Source of the DNA: a virus
IMG/VR virus record: IMGVR_UViG_3300009168_000065
Location: 1-43,242 of that record
Reading direction: 5' to 3' (one strand)
Length of the DNA stretch: 43,242 bases
Positions 25,144 through 33,292 of the stretch are shown here, piece by piece. The translations under genes were made by a program, and so were the position numbers. Below the pieces are notes generated by a model, which saw nothing but the letters and a program-made list of their open reading frames with translations, was not told the origin of the DNA and made no database searches. The first letter of the stretch is position 1; every line of letters starts with the position of its first letter.

Positions 25144-25812
25144 TTATAAAAATAAAAATGGTGATTTTGTTTTAAAAGTTTCAACAGCAGTCCATGTTTT
25201 GTAGTTATTACTAAGCATCATTATAACTCCCTCTGGTAATAGCGTAAAACCTTCACCACCAAGAGTTGATACATCTCCATTATCATTATAGTGTAATACG
25301 GATCCCTGCCTTGCAATATAAACATCATTAGAATCTGTATCAATTATACCTAAAGCAAATGTACCTTCAAGTAAATTAAGTACTTTTTTAATTGTTACTG
25401 GTGCAGAGCATTCCCCTACACATTCTTCTGTAAAATGCTGCAATAAACTTGGTATAACTGATGTATCAACTTCATTAACATCCCAAGAAACATATTTACT
25501 TTTAAGATCAGCATCATTGGTTAGTACACCATTATGTATTACAGCCCACGATAGAGATTCAAAGGGATGAGATGTTTCATATGACCATTTTCTCGCTGCT
25601 GAGGTAGGTGCTTGTACATGACCGATATAATAATCACATCTTACATCTAATTGTACATTATCAAAATCAAGAGTTCCTTGTTTTTTAATAGTTTGTTGCT
25701 GATTACCATCATATAAACATACGATACCCGTGGAAAAATTACCTCTTGTTAGGTTGCCTTGATAAAGCACCTCAAATTTAGAGATATTATTGCTCATTAA
25801 TATTGCACACAT
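25144..25812 (-). CDS. Class II glutamine amidotransferase (Ntn hydrolase)
   Basis: The 222-residue protein starts MCAI, placing Cys2 as the N-terminal nucleophile after Met removal, as in GlmS, AsnB and PurF. VIHNGVLTN (HNG at 93-95) gives the oxyanion-hole residues, and VNEVDTSVIPSLL (Asp116) the glutamine-amine ligand. The loop that normally reads H-x-R-x-(S/A)-T reads GHVQAPTSA, with Gln67 at the usual Arg. No synthase domain is fused, so ammonia must be passed to a partner. It is tightly coupled to the HhH gene before and the glycosyltransferase after; a QueC-like gene lies 1.5 kb upstream in transcription order. Confidence 0.85.
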   Translation of the reverse strand: MCAILMSNNISKFEVLYQGNLTRGNFSTGIVCLYDGNQQQTIKKQGTLDFDNVQLDVRCDYYIGHVQAPTSAARKWSYETSHPFESLSWAVIHNGVLTNDADLKSKYVSWDVNEVDTSVIPSLLQHFTEECVGECSAPVTIKKVLNLLEGTFALGIIDTDSNDVYIARQGSVLHYNDNGDVSTLGGEGFTLLPEGVIMMLSNNYKTWTAVETFKTKSPFLFL

Positions 25813-25813
25813 A

Positions 25814-26134
25814 TTATCTTAGATATTCTCTTCTATCTTTTGGAACTCTCCAGAAAAAATCAATTTGTCCAGTAACTGTATTCCTTGCAAGTGAGTTTAA
25901 TGGGTATTCTATACCATCAGGCATCAAATACCAGTTCTTCTTTTCTTTTTTCTCTCTTTCTATACCTAATTTTTTTAGAGTATACGAACCTAATCCTTTT
26001 ACCTTAAAAAGATCACTTTTAGATCTAAACGGTTGCATTTCTACAATACGTTCTGCTACTCTCTTACCTATACCAGGTATATTACATATACCGGTATAAG
26101 ACATTTCGTTAAAATCTTCCCAATTTAATTGCAT
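25814..26134 (-). CDS. Helix-hairpin-helix protein
   Basis: The 106-residue protein has a ComEA-type (HhH)2 domain at about residues 15-56: ICNIPGIGKRVAERIVEMQP, then FRSKSDLFKVKGLGSYTLKKL. Such domains bind DNA backbone without sequence preference. The C-terminal 50 residues (NWYLMPDGIEYPLNSLARNT) are not recognised. It is the first gene of the HhH-amidotransferase-glycosyltransferase set, with one base between its stop and the next start. It could bring a modifying enzyme to DNA. Confidence 0.8.
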   Translation of the reverse strand: MQLNWEDFNEMSYTGICNIPGIGKRVAERIVEMQPFRSKSDLFKVKGLGSYTLKKLGIEREKKEKKNWYLMPDGIEYPLNSLARNTVTGQIDFFWRVPKDRREYLR

Positions 26135-26138
26135 CTTA

Positions 26139-26146
26139 TATAAATA
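26139..26146 (+). promoter_or_regulatory. Late promoter box (TATAAATA)
   Basis: A perfect consensus, six bases before ATG 26153, in an 18-base gap between divergent genes. Confidence 0.7.
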
Positions 26147-26152
26147 GTATAT

Positions 26153-27274
26153 ATGAGTTCCTTTAATAATCTACTTTCCAGATTAACATTTCTTAGTGAA
26201 GCTGCTATTTCTCCTATGGAGAGAATTTTACCTGGGTTTCAAACACAAGCAAGAGGTATAGCTGCATCTAAAGGTGCATCTTCAGGTACTCGTGAAGGTA
26301 GATTGGCTATGTTAAACATTTTATATGATCTCGATATAATTGATGATGCAATAATTAAAATGTTTAAGAATGATCCTTCTGTAAGCCGTATGGTAGAGTA
26401 TTTCGAGCAAAACGGTATTGCAAAACAAATGAAATCCAGAAAGAGTGATATTGAGGATTATATTGCTAATAAATTAGAAGATAAAATTAGCTTTACAACG
26501 GGTAATAGGACAGATGCTGCGCAGCAAAGAATGGAAATGAACAAGCTTAATGCTGAGCTTAAAGCTGCTAAAAAGATCGCACGTATTGAACGTAAAAAAG
26601 ATACAGCTGCTGCACTTAGCTCAATTAGTCAGGTAGTTGATAATTACGATGATCTTGTATCTTCTATTAAAGGTTCATATAGTAAAGATTATATGATTGA
26701 AATTGTTGTAGATAAAGGTAGCGATTTAGGTGATATAAATCGTATCATTAATTACCTTAAGCAATTCGTTAAAGAGTCTGATATTGAATTAGAAGGTAAA
26801 AGTATTGATGCTACATTTGCTGCAGATAGTAAGTTAGGAAGAATTATTAGTAAACTTGGAGCTGAGAAAGTAGAATCACAAATTTCAAACGATCTTGAAG
26901 CTTTTGGTGGTGCTGGTGTTGTTATACACACTCCCGATATTCAAAATAAACCTAATATGGTAGGTGATCTTGGACGAGAAGAAGAAGAAGGTTATGAAGA
27001 TGCAGAGGATATGGAAACTGATTCTGCATTTGATAACCTTGCGGAGGAGTATAAGGGTACTAAATTAGCTCCTGAATTAATGAATGCACAGACAAAAGCT
27101 GTAGAAGCTGCGATCGGTGTAACACCAATAAAAGAAAGTTCTGTATTAAACTATATGTCTGAGCAAAGAGTTTATTCAACTCCAAAGCCTATTGTAGAGT
27201 CTCTAAGCTTTAGAGAGAAATTTAAACCTACTACTTCAAAGCAACTAGCTGAATTAAGAAGTTACGGAATGTAA
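26153..27274 (+). CDS. Predicted virion-internal protein with capsid-targeting-like N-terminus
   Basis: This 373-residue helical, charged protein begins MSSFNNLLSRLTFLSEA, an amphipathic start followed by L-S-E (Glu16), the form of a T4 prohead-protease site before Ala. Acidic segments (REEEEGYEDAEDMETDS) and a Lys-rich middle suggest a soluble core or internal protein. Two more L/M/I-x-E sites lie near the end (YMSEQ, IVESL). It is a lone plus-strand late gene in the replication block, and its end overlaps the QueC-like gene by 13 bases. The virion role is inferred. Confidence 0.6.
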   Translation: MSSFNNLLSRLTFLSEAAISPMERILPGFQTQARGIAASKGASSGTREGRLAMLNILYDLDIIDDAIIKMFKNDPSVSRMVEYFEQNGIAKQMKSRKSDIEDYIANKLEDKISFTTGNRTDAAQQRMEMNKLNAELKAAKKIARIERKKDTAAALSSISQVVDNYDDLVSSIKGSYSKDYMIEIVVDKGSDLGDINRIINYLKQFVKESDIELEGKSIDATFAADSKLGRIISKLGAEKVESQISNDLEAFGGAGVVIHTPDIQNKPNMVGDLGREEEEGYEDAEDMETDSAFDNLAEEYKGTKLAPELMNAQTKAVEAAIGVTPIKESSVLNYMSEQRVYSTPKPIVESLSFREKFKPTTSKQLAELRSYGM

Positions 27275-28011
27275 TTACAGTATTTTAGATCATATATACT
27301 GTCAAGCTTTTCCTGTTGCAGATATTTTATAGGGTCACGGTAACCAGCATCAATAAACCCCTGAATACGTAAACTACTTGAAGGAGTTGTAGCGTCTGCG
27401 AGGCCGTCCTCACGGTTACTATAGCATGTCCACGTGTCTCCGAAGTTTACTCCTAATTCTACACCTTGTCTAACGATACTAGCCTTCGACAGGGAGAGCA
27501 GCGGTGCTCCCACGCGGATCCTATGTTGTCTGTTAAGTGATACTAGTTCATTTATAGATGAAACGAAGAGATCGCTTCCGTCCCAATATCCAGCTAGAGA
27601 ATCAACTTGCGCTGCACCATACCATACTTCGTCTGCTTTTAAACTCTCTGCATAAGCACAACAGATTGTAATAAACATCTGATTTCTAAATGGTACATAA
27701 GATACAGGTTGAGCATCACCAGCAATCTTACTAATATCTGGATTATCAATATCTAAATTAGTTAAGGAAGATGTAGGTGATATATCTTTTAGGTATTTTA
27801 CATCTAATACTTTATTAGTTACTTTAATATTAGGATATTTTTTCTTAATATTTTCTAATTGTATATTAACGCACTTTAATTCTCTATTATGTCTTTGACC
27901 GTAGTCAAAAGATACAGTATGAATCTCGGTATAACCTTGATCCGCTGCCATATATAATAAGACAGTTGAGTCAGCTCCTCCAGAAAACGCTAAAACTAAT
28001 TTTTTACTCAT
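27262..28011 (-). CDS. queC: QueC-like 7-cyano-7-deazaguanine synthase family protein, zinc site degenerate
   Basis: The 249-residue protein carries the ATP-pyrophosphatase loop AFSGGADST (residues 8-16), SFDYGQRHNREL, the QueC substrate region SYVPFRNQMF and GAAQVDSLAGYWDGS, then PLLSLSKASIVRQGVELGV and DTWTCY. QueC enzymes make preQ0 from CDG. They normally bind zinc with four Cys: one in TW(S/T)CY and three in a following C-x-x-C-x-x-C-type cluster. Here only Cys196 remains and the cluster reads ADATTPSSSLR. ATG 28011 is used rather than ATG 28026, as the family starts at this MSKK-type position. It overlaps the uvsX stop by eight bases. Confidence 0.85.
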   Translation of the reverse strand: MSKKLVLAFSGGADSTVLLYMAADQGYTEIHTVSFDYGQRHNRELKCVNIQLENIKKKYPNIKVTNKVLDVKYLKDISPTSSLTNLDIDNPDISKIAGDAQPVSYVPFRNQMFITICCAYAESLKADEVWYGAAQVDSLAGYWDGSDLFVSSINELVSLNRQHRIRVGAPLLSLSKASIVRQGVELGVNFGDTWTCYSNREDGLADATTPSSSLRIQGFIDAGYRDPIKYLQQEKLDSIYDLKYCNYIP

Positions 28012-29119
28012 GATCTTCTGTTTCAATTACTTCTTCCGGTACTTCATGCTCATCATTAGAGTATGACCACTCTTTTTTAATTTTCAACTCAAGCTTAGGA
28101 ATAATAGTCTCTTCCCACAGTTTAGTATCCTTGCGCCAATTACGATAATATCCGAGCTTAGTTCCGTCTTCTAGTGTATATGTAGCACCGCCTTGAATAA
28201 CAATACCGTGACCTACTGCAAGGTCGAGTAGTCCGTAGTAACGATCAAGTCCGGTTGAGAAAGATAAGAACATTTCACCTTCAAGATACTGTTTAATAAA
28301 TCGATTCTTACGAGTAAGAGCTCTAATAATAATACCAGAGTAGTTTTTCTGCCCGACGGCAAGTGTAGTATCTGTAGTCTTACCACCGTCATCCTTTACA
28401 GGTTTACGAGCTAGTTGAACTGTAACAGATGGAAGATAAACGCACGCTTTACCGCCGGGCATATTTTTTTCAATCGATGGAAACATTGCTGTTGGATCGT
28501 CATAGACATGATTAGTAAGTAGAATTGTTGTTTGAGTAATTGAACCAAGATTAGTACATGTTTGTAGTAATGTTTTCATCGCTCGTGCCTTAGATCCCAT
28601 ATCTGAACTCGTACTCTCTTTACCCATACGTGAATGTTCGAGTTCAGATTGAAGGTTACCGAGAGAATCAATAGCTACAATAAATCTACCCTGTAATTTC
28701 TTTTCTTGAACCGAAGTTAAAAATTTATACAACGCGTTTCGGGTTTGTTCGATACTAACACACGGTACATATTTGACCTTAGATACATCTAAACCGAGCC
28801 TTTCAGCACCGTCGCTGTCTACAGCATTTTCTGTGTCAAAAATAACAGGAATAAGACCTTCCTTTTGTGCACTAGCAAGGATTTTTTGTACAAATAAAGA
28901 TTTACCAGTCATACTCTCACCTGCTAGCATAACTACCCTACCTTTAGGTATACCACCATATACGGATCCCGATATAATTGCATTAAGAACGTAGCTTCCC
29001 GTATCTATCCACTCTGAAACTCTACTTAGGGTATTATCACTCAGGTAAGTCGCAAATGGGTTAACTTCATCTATAGAGTCTAATGCCTTCTCAATATCCT
29101 TATTATCAAATCTACTCAT
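28004..29119 (-). CDS. uvsX: RecA/UvsX recombinase
   Basis: This strand-exchange protein acts in recombination-dependent replication. It has Walker A GESMTGKS (residues 67-74), PVIFDTENAVDSDGAERLGL, Walker B FIVAIDSLGNLQSE, and a putative L2 loop around TILLTNHVYDDPTAMFPSIE with a NMPGGKA motif. The length of 371 is near T4 UvsX (390). The C-terminus is acidic (DEHEVPEEVIETEDHE), as is common in RecA-family proteins. The QueC-like gene begins within its last codons. Confidence 0.9.
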   Translation of the reverse strand: MSRFDNKDIEKALDSIDEVNPFATYLSDNTLSRVSEWIDTGSYVLNAIISGSVYGGIPKGRVVMLAGESMTGKSLFVQKILASAQKEGLIPVIFDTENAVDSDGAERLGLDVSKVKYVPCVSIEQTRNALYKFLTSVQEKKLQGRFIVAIDSLGNLQSELEHSRMGKESTSSDMGSKARAMKTLLQTCTNLGSITQTTILLTNHVYDDPTAMFPSIEKNMPGGKACVYLPSVTVQLARKPVKDDGGKTTDTTLAVGQKNYSGIIIRALTRKNRFIKQYLEGEMFLSFSTGLDRYYGLLDLAVGHGIVIQGGATYTLEDGTKLGYYRNWRKDTKLWEETIIPKLELKIKKEWSYSNDEHEVPEEVIETEDHE

Positions 29120-29127
29120 ATCTATAT

Positions 29128-29133
29128 ATTATA
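29128..29133 (-). promoter_or_regulatory. Putative -10 box for uvsX
   Basis: TATAAT on the minus strand, eight bases before the uvsX ATG, so initiation would fall within a few bases of the start codon. No strong -35 at the ideal spacing was found. Confidence 0.4.
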
Positions 29134-29153
29134 GTAATAAACATACAAATCAA

Positions 29154-29161
29154 CATAAATA
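29154..29161 (+). promoter_or_regulatory. Late promoter-like box (CATAAATA)
   Basis: It lies 44 bases before ATG 29206, which would give a leader of about 39 bases. It is the exception to the short spacing at other genes. Confidence 0.4.
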
Positions 29162-29205
29162 TAATTGTAGTTCACGGAATCCTACCTCCTAACTACTCTA
29201 TTGTT

Positions 29206-29940
29206 ATGAAATTAAACCAACAGCATGAACCTATTTATACACCCTATTGCTATTTAATAGGGTGGTCAAAGCAAAACAAATTTTATTACGGTGTTAGGTA
29301 TTCAAAAAAACTAAACTGTATTTACGAATATGGGTGTCATCCTGATGATCTATGGGTATCATATTTTACTTCTTCTAAATATGTTAAAGACTATAGATTA
29401 ATATATGGAGAACCTGATATCATACAAGTGAGACGTACTTTTAAAAATATTAAAAGTGCTTTATTATGGGAGTCTAGAGTTATTAAATATGTTAAATCTA
29501 AATCTAATAATAAATGGATAAATAAAAATTGCGGACGTGCTGTTTATTGGGATGATGAATTAAGACAAAGAGTTACAGGTAGAGTAGGTAGTCGGAAAAA
29601 TAGAACAATGCAGGAAATGCAACCAGGTTGGGTTAATCCTGTTAAAGGTAAGACATCGAAGGAGAGGTATAAAGGTGATTGGGTATGTTATAGAAAAGGA
29701 AAGTCGTTACAGGATATATGGGGAGATGACTACATAGATCCAAGAAGTATTCCATTTATTATTATATCTCAATTTCTAGGTGAGCTTAAATTTAATAATG
29801 TAACTGATTGTATAAAATTAACAGGTTTAGATGGTATTAGTATTATCAATCTTAAACGAACCGGCGTTCGTAAAATTCGTCGTCGGTCAACTACAAAACA
29901 TATTTTTACTGAAGGTGATATACTTTACTTCAAAAAATAA
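29206..29940 (+). CDS. Putative GIY-YIG-like homing endonuclease
   Basis: Residues about 11-110 (PYCYLIGWSKQNKFYYGVRY, GCHPDDLWVSYFTSSKYVK, EPDIIQVRRTFKN, LLWESRVIKYV, KWINKNCG) follow a phage endonuclease family whose CYLI and YYG stretches resemble the GIY and YIG strands, with Arg and Glu further on. The gene at 34602 shares this domain closely. The C-terminal half differs and is basic. ATG 29206 is chosen as the natural family start; the frame is open 41 codons farther but those residues overlap uvsX and are unlike a protein. The 244-residue gene lies next to uvsX, a common site for homing genes. Confidence 0.65.
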   Translation: MKLNQQHEPIYTPYCYLIGWSKQNKFYYGVRYSKKLNCIYEYGCHPDDLWVSYFTSSKYVKDYRLIYGEPDIIQVRRTFKNIKSALLWESRVIKYVKSKSNNKWINKNCGRAVYWDDELRQRVTGRVGSRKNRTMQEMQPGWVNPVKGKTSKERYKGDWVCYRKGKSLQDIWGDDYIDPRSIPFIIISQFLGELKFNNVTDCIKLTGLDGISIINLKRTGVRKIRRRSTTKHIFTEGDILYFKK

Positions 29941-29964
29941 ATACTTTACTCTAAAAATCAAGAC

Positions 29965-30010
29965 AAAAAAGAACCTCCCTTGGTGCGCATTGTTAAGAGG
30001 CGTGGGAGGT
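29965..30010 (-). terminator. Possible intrinsic terminator for gene 30032-30379
   Basis: On the minus strand ACCTCCC (30010-30004) can pair with GGGAGGT (29979-29973), followed by TC and six T residues (29970-29965). The loop is long (24 bases), so efficiency is uncertain. Confidence 0.45.
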
Positions 30011-30031
30011 GTTGTTAGATTTATTTAATAT

Positions 30032-30379
30032 TTAGTCTTCAAAAAGCTTGATTACTTCTGGATCACCAGAAGGTGCTGCTTGAGGCGCAGGAGTATTAAT
30101 ACCGTTATATTGTGCAATAATTTTGCTATCAAGTTGAACTTCAGATTGAACAATACTAGAGCGGTTAAATGTCCAGTGATTTGCTGCTCGTGAAGCTTGT
30201 TCTAGAAACTCCATAAAGATATATGGAATAGATTGAACTTGAAGTTGACCTGTTTGCGGGTTAGGTTGAACGTGAATAATAACAGGGTTATTTAGGGTAA
30301 GTGTTGCTTCTGTTTCAGAAACAAGCTCACCGATAACTGTACGTCCAATATGATCGATAATAGTAGTAATTTTACTCAT
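30032..30379 (-). CDS. Hypothetical protein with Sm-like pattern
   Basis: The 115-residue product has an N-terminal 50 residues reading as short strands (IIDHIGRTVIGELVSETEAT, then LTLNNPVIIHV) that resemble the Sm/Hfq barrel pattern of small phage proteins. The end is Pro/Ala-rich with a short acidic tail (DPEVIKLFED), possibly a protein-binding peptide. It follows a 79-residue gene and may form an operon with it. It is followed by a likely terminator. The function is unknown. Confidence 0.6.
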   Translation of the reverse strand: MSKITTIIDHIGRTVIGELVSETEATLTLNNPVIIHVQPNPQTGQLQVQSIPYIFMEFLEQASRAANHWTFNRSSIVQSEVQLDSKIIAQYNGINTPAPQAAPSGDPEVIKLFED

Positions 30380-30384
30380 GATAT

Positions 30385-30395
30385 ATTATATTATA
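30385..30395 (-). promoter_or_regulatory. Overlapping -10 boxes before gene 30379
   Basis: Two overlapping TATAAT boxes (30395-30390 and 30390-30385) lie ten and five bases before the ATG. A TTGAAA lies at 30415-30410, 19 bases from the inner box. Confidence 0.4.
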
Positions 30396-30404
30396 GTAAA
30401 GATT

Positions 30405-30644
30405 TTATTTTTCAACCTTTTTATTATCAGAAAGTGACTTATCAACTTGGCTTTTCCAAGTGAGAATACCCTTCCTCATTGCTTCGATGCCTGGGTGATT
30501 ATTAACACCTGACCCATCATCATATCCCATCATAATATTAGAAACAATCTCTAATACGCTATTAATGCCAATGTTTTTACCTCTCCAAAAAGCAGGATGT
30601 GCTCTCGGTGTATTATCAAATTCAGGTTGATCTAAATATTCCAT
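30405..30644 (-). CDS. Hypothetical protein next to DNA polymerase
   Basis: The 79-residue protein starts MEYLDQPEFDNTPRAHPAFW and has the pattern R-x-H-P-A-F-W-R-G-K, then GINSVLEIVSNIMMGYDDGS and IEAMRKGILTWKSQVDKSL. No catalytic motif was recognised. It has a sigma70-type promoter of its own just upstream. It lies between the polymerase gene and 30032-30379; co-expression with replication genes is likely. Confidence 0.6.
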   Translation of the reverse strand: MEYLDQPEFDNTPRAHPAFWRGKNIGINSVLEIVSNIMMGYDDGSGVNNHPGIEAMRKGILTWKSQVDKSLSDNKKVEK

Positions 30645-30650
30645 ATTGAT

Positions 30651-30680
30651 ATTATATAGGTGTTAAATTCTATTATGCAA
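30651..30680 (-). promoter_or_regulatory. Sigma70-type promoter before gene 30405-30644
   Basis: On the minus strand TTGCAT (30680-30675), 18 bases, then TATAAT (30656-30651), six bases before the ATG at 30644, predicting a leaderless mRNA. Confidence 0.55.
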
Positions 30681-30685
30681 CTAAC

Positions 30686-33250
30686 TTAAAACCCAAATAG
30701 ATCATCAAGTTCAGTTTGTACATTATCTGTTGGCTTTCTAATACGCCAACCTACAGAGTTATAGAAGCGTTCAATCGAATTAAATAGAATCTTTTCAAAC
30801 ATTAATACATAGTCGATTTTAAAAAGATTCTTAAACTCTGCATTATAGTTATACTTAAAGCCAATATTTGTAATACCATACTTGTTTTGTTTTTCTATGT
30901 AGAGATATCTAATTTTATCTCCGGAAGAAATAGTCTCACTCTTACCGTCAATTTTTGACATAATCAAATTATGGTAGTACGCTGACTTAACATGAATAGG
31001 CATACCTTTAGCAACTAAAAACTCTCTACACAATGGTGCATACTTCTCATATCCCTTAACACCCATAACGAAATCAATCTCCTCTGGCATAAGACTCTTA
31101 AACACATCAAACGTTTCATTAAGAAGCTTATTAGTCTGATTTTGAGACTGAGTTAATAACATTGTCTCGATAATCTTTTTAGCATAGGGTTTAATAGCAT
31201 TAGGCATTGTTGTACGTACAACTTCAACACCTACATACTTAAACTTATCTACTTCAAGTCCTTCATCATCAAGAATATGCATAACGTATCGTTTCTTCTG
31301 AAGAAACACAGCAACATCTGCAATACACTCACGCTTAAACACAAATCGACTATCTTTTGTAAGTAGGTTTTTCTTTGCCCATGTAGTAATACCTGCATTT
31401 AGATAATCTTCAAGATCATTTACAGTTTTATAAAAATCTGCAGATACTTCATTACCATCTTTCAAAGGTACTTTATCTTTAATACAACCTAAAGAGAAGT
31501 AACACGAGTCTGTATCAGAATACACCCAACTTTCATTAAGGGTATGCTTATCAGTAATATTAAAATTCGTAGTTAAGTAATCTTGTAGTAGCTTACCTGC
31601 ATGCTTAATAACAGCTTGACCAGTTAGCGTTACAGACGATGCAATATCATCATCGCCAATAGGAGCTTGTTTATTGCCCATATATCCATAACAGCTGTTA
31701 ACAAGAATCTTAATAACCATTTGCTTTGTGTTAAGACGTTCTACTTCAAACTGTAGTTTTTGATAATCTAGATCTGTCTTTTTGAGAGCTTGAAGCTTTT
31801 TCTTAGCTTTAAATAGTTCATCCTTAATAATAACCCTCTCCTTGTAGTAGTGATCAAGAAATTCAGGAATAATACCTTGCTTCTTCTGCGTAAATAAGAA
31901 ACCTGCCTTAGTAATAGCTAATTCTTCTTGTTTAATAAAAGCGCTAAACTTTTCTTTCGTTAAGTTAAATGATCTACCTGATACATGCTTTACAGTATAG
32001 TTATCATCATCTACTTTTTCTATCTTACCTACTTTCGTTTCGGGTGATAGATTAAGCGCAATCATAACGTTCGGATATAGCGAGTTAGCATCAAACGATA
32101 CTACATTCTCCTTAAAGCCGTGCTTAGGTTCAGCTACATAGGCACCTGGATTCTTTCCTTCAGCTTGGTTACGAACGAAAGTAGATATAACCTCTTTACG
32201 TTTACGTGCTTTAATCGTAAGAGCTCCGTTGATGACTGAAATAGTACCCATCGCACCTTCAAGCGTTGTCAAACCTACATAAGAAAGCATTCGTAATAGC
32301 GATACATATTGTAACTTCTCCTCAAGTCTAACAAGGAGGTTAACGTCTTGAATGTTATATTTTACAAATGTATTCCAATCAGTCTCAGAAAGTGTAGCTA
32401 GGTTAATATCACCATAATCAACCTTACGTTCATTAAGTTCAATCTCACCAATAGCGTCAAGCTTGTAAGATTCACGCAGCTTTAAGCAAAACCTCTTATA
32501 GATATCGAGATAGTCAATACATGCAACGCCATTAATATAGTAACGCTTAACCTCACGACCGAACTTACCCCTAATCATTCTATCATATACTTGACCTACA
32601 GGAGACAACCTATTTACATACTCTTGACCTAATAATCTTTCAATACGGTTAATGATATAAGGAATATCGAAGAACTCTGAGTTCCAACCACTAAGAATAT
32701 CAGGATAATCAGCTTCAATATACTCGATAAACTTAATAAATAAAGCTCTCTCATTTTTACAATGATAATAAATTACATTATCAGCTTCATTAGTATAAGG
32801 ATTGAGACCAAACGTATGAAACTTCTTACTAAATGTATCATAACATGTAATTACGTTAACTGTATGAGTCGGGTCCTCGGTATTAGGAAAAGAGTCTGGA
32901 CTAAATGTCTCGATATCCAGAAACACCATACGCAAAGGATGTTGAGTAAATTCAGGAGCTTCATTCTCACGCCAGAACGCTTCTAGCAAGTATTGCTGTA
33001 CAGTAGGAATATTTTCGAATAACCTACGGTTACCAGAATCAGCAATATACTTATTTCTATCGTACTGCGTATTAAATGTACGCTTCTTAACCTTTGTACC
33101 GTAAATGGACGTCTTATCACCGTCAGGAGATTCGAGATACAGGTACGGGTTGAAAGTTACATCGCGTGTAATACGCTTACCGGACTCATCCCAAGTAAAA
33201 AGCTTGATCGATTGATCTCTGCTATTGTATATTGCGTTTCGATATGCCAT
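30686..33250 (-). CDS. 43: Family B DNA polymerase (T4 gp43-like)
   Basis: The 854-residue replicative polymerase has an N-terminal 3'-5' exonuclease with VFLDIETF (Asp112, Glu114), DILSGWNSEFFDIPYIINRI and YNIQDVNLLVRLEEKL. The polymerase domain has SFDANSLYPNVMIALNLSPE (motif A, residues 385-404), KILVNSCYGYMGN (motif B) and WVYSDTDSCYF (motif C, residues 575-585). The C-terminus TELDDLFGF matches the clamp-binding peptide position of T4 gp43. The length is close to T4 (898). It has its own sigma70-like promoter and starts at the only suitable ATG. Confidence 0.95.
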   Translation of the reverse strand: MAYRNAIYNSRDQSIKLFTWDESGKRITRDVTFNPYLYLESPDGDKTSIYGTKVKKRTFNTQYDRNKYIADSGNRRLFENIPTVQQYLLEAFWRENEAPEFTQHPLRMVFLDIETFSPDSFPNTEDPTHTVNVITCYDTFSKKFHTFGLNPYTNEADNVIYYHCKNERALFIKFIEYIEADYPDILSGWNSEFFDIPYIINRIERLLGQEYVNRLSPVGQVYDRMIRGKFGREVKRYYINGVACIDYLDIYKRFCLKLRESYKLDAIGEIELNERKVDYGDINLATLSETDWNTFVKYNIQDVNLLVRLEEKLQYVSLLRMLSYVGLTTLEGAMGTISVINGALTIKARKRKEVISTFVRNQAEGKNPGAYVAEPKHGFKENVVSFDANSLYPNVMIALNLSPETKVGKIEKVDDDNYTVKHVSGRSFNLTKEKFSAFIKQEELAITKAGFLFTQKKQGIIPEFLDHYYKERVIIKDELFKAKKKLQALKKTDLDYQKLQFEVERLNTKQMVIKILVNSCYGYMGNKQAPIGDDDIASSVTLTGQAVIKHAGKLLQDYLTTNFNITDKHTLNESWVYSDTDSCYFSLGCIKDKVPLKDGNEVSADFYKTVNDLEDYLNAGITTWAKKNLLTKDSRFVFKRECIADVAVFLQKKRYVMHILDDEGLEVDKFKYVGVEVVRTTMPNAIKPYAKKIIETMLLTQSQNQTNKLLNETFDVFKSLMPEEIDFVMGVKGYEKYAPLCREFLVAKGMPIHVKSAYYHNLIMSKIDGKSETISSGDKIRYLYIEKQNKYGITNIGFKYNYNAEFKNLFKIDYVLMFEKILFNSIERFYNSVGWRIRKPTDNVQTELDDLFGF

Positions 33251-33260
33251 TCTTAGTTAT

Positions 33261-33288
33261 AGTATAAACCATAACAAATAATTATCAA
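33261..33288 (-). promoter_or_regulatory. Sigma70-type promoter of the DNA polymerase gene
   Basis: On the minus strand TTGATA (33288-33283), 16 bases, TATACT (33266-33261), then ten bases to the ATG at 33250. This predicts a leader of about four bases. Confidence 0.55.
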
Positions 33289-33292
33289 CCTA

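Noticed and set aside
27277-27302. Hairpin ACAGTAT/ATACTGT as terminator of gene 26153
   Set aside because: A 7-base AT-rich stem with a 12-base loop and no T-run after it.
29083-29205. Long N-terminal extension of the 29206 endonuclease
   Set aside because: These codons overlap uvsX and its promoter and give an Ile/Tyr-rich non-domain sequence; the paralogue at 34602 starts at the equivalent of 29206.
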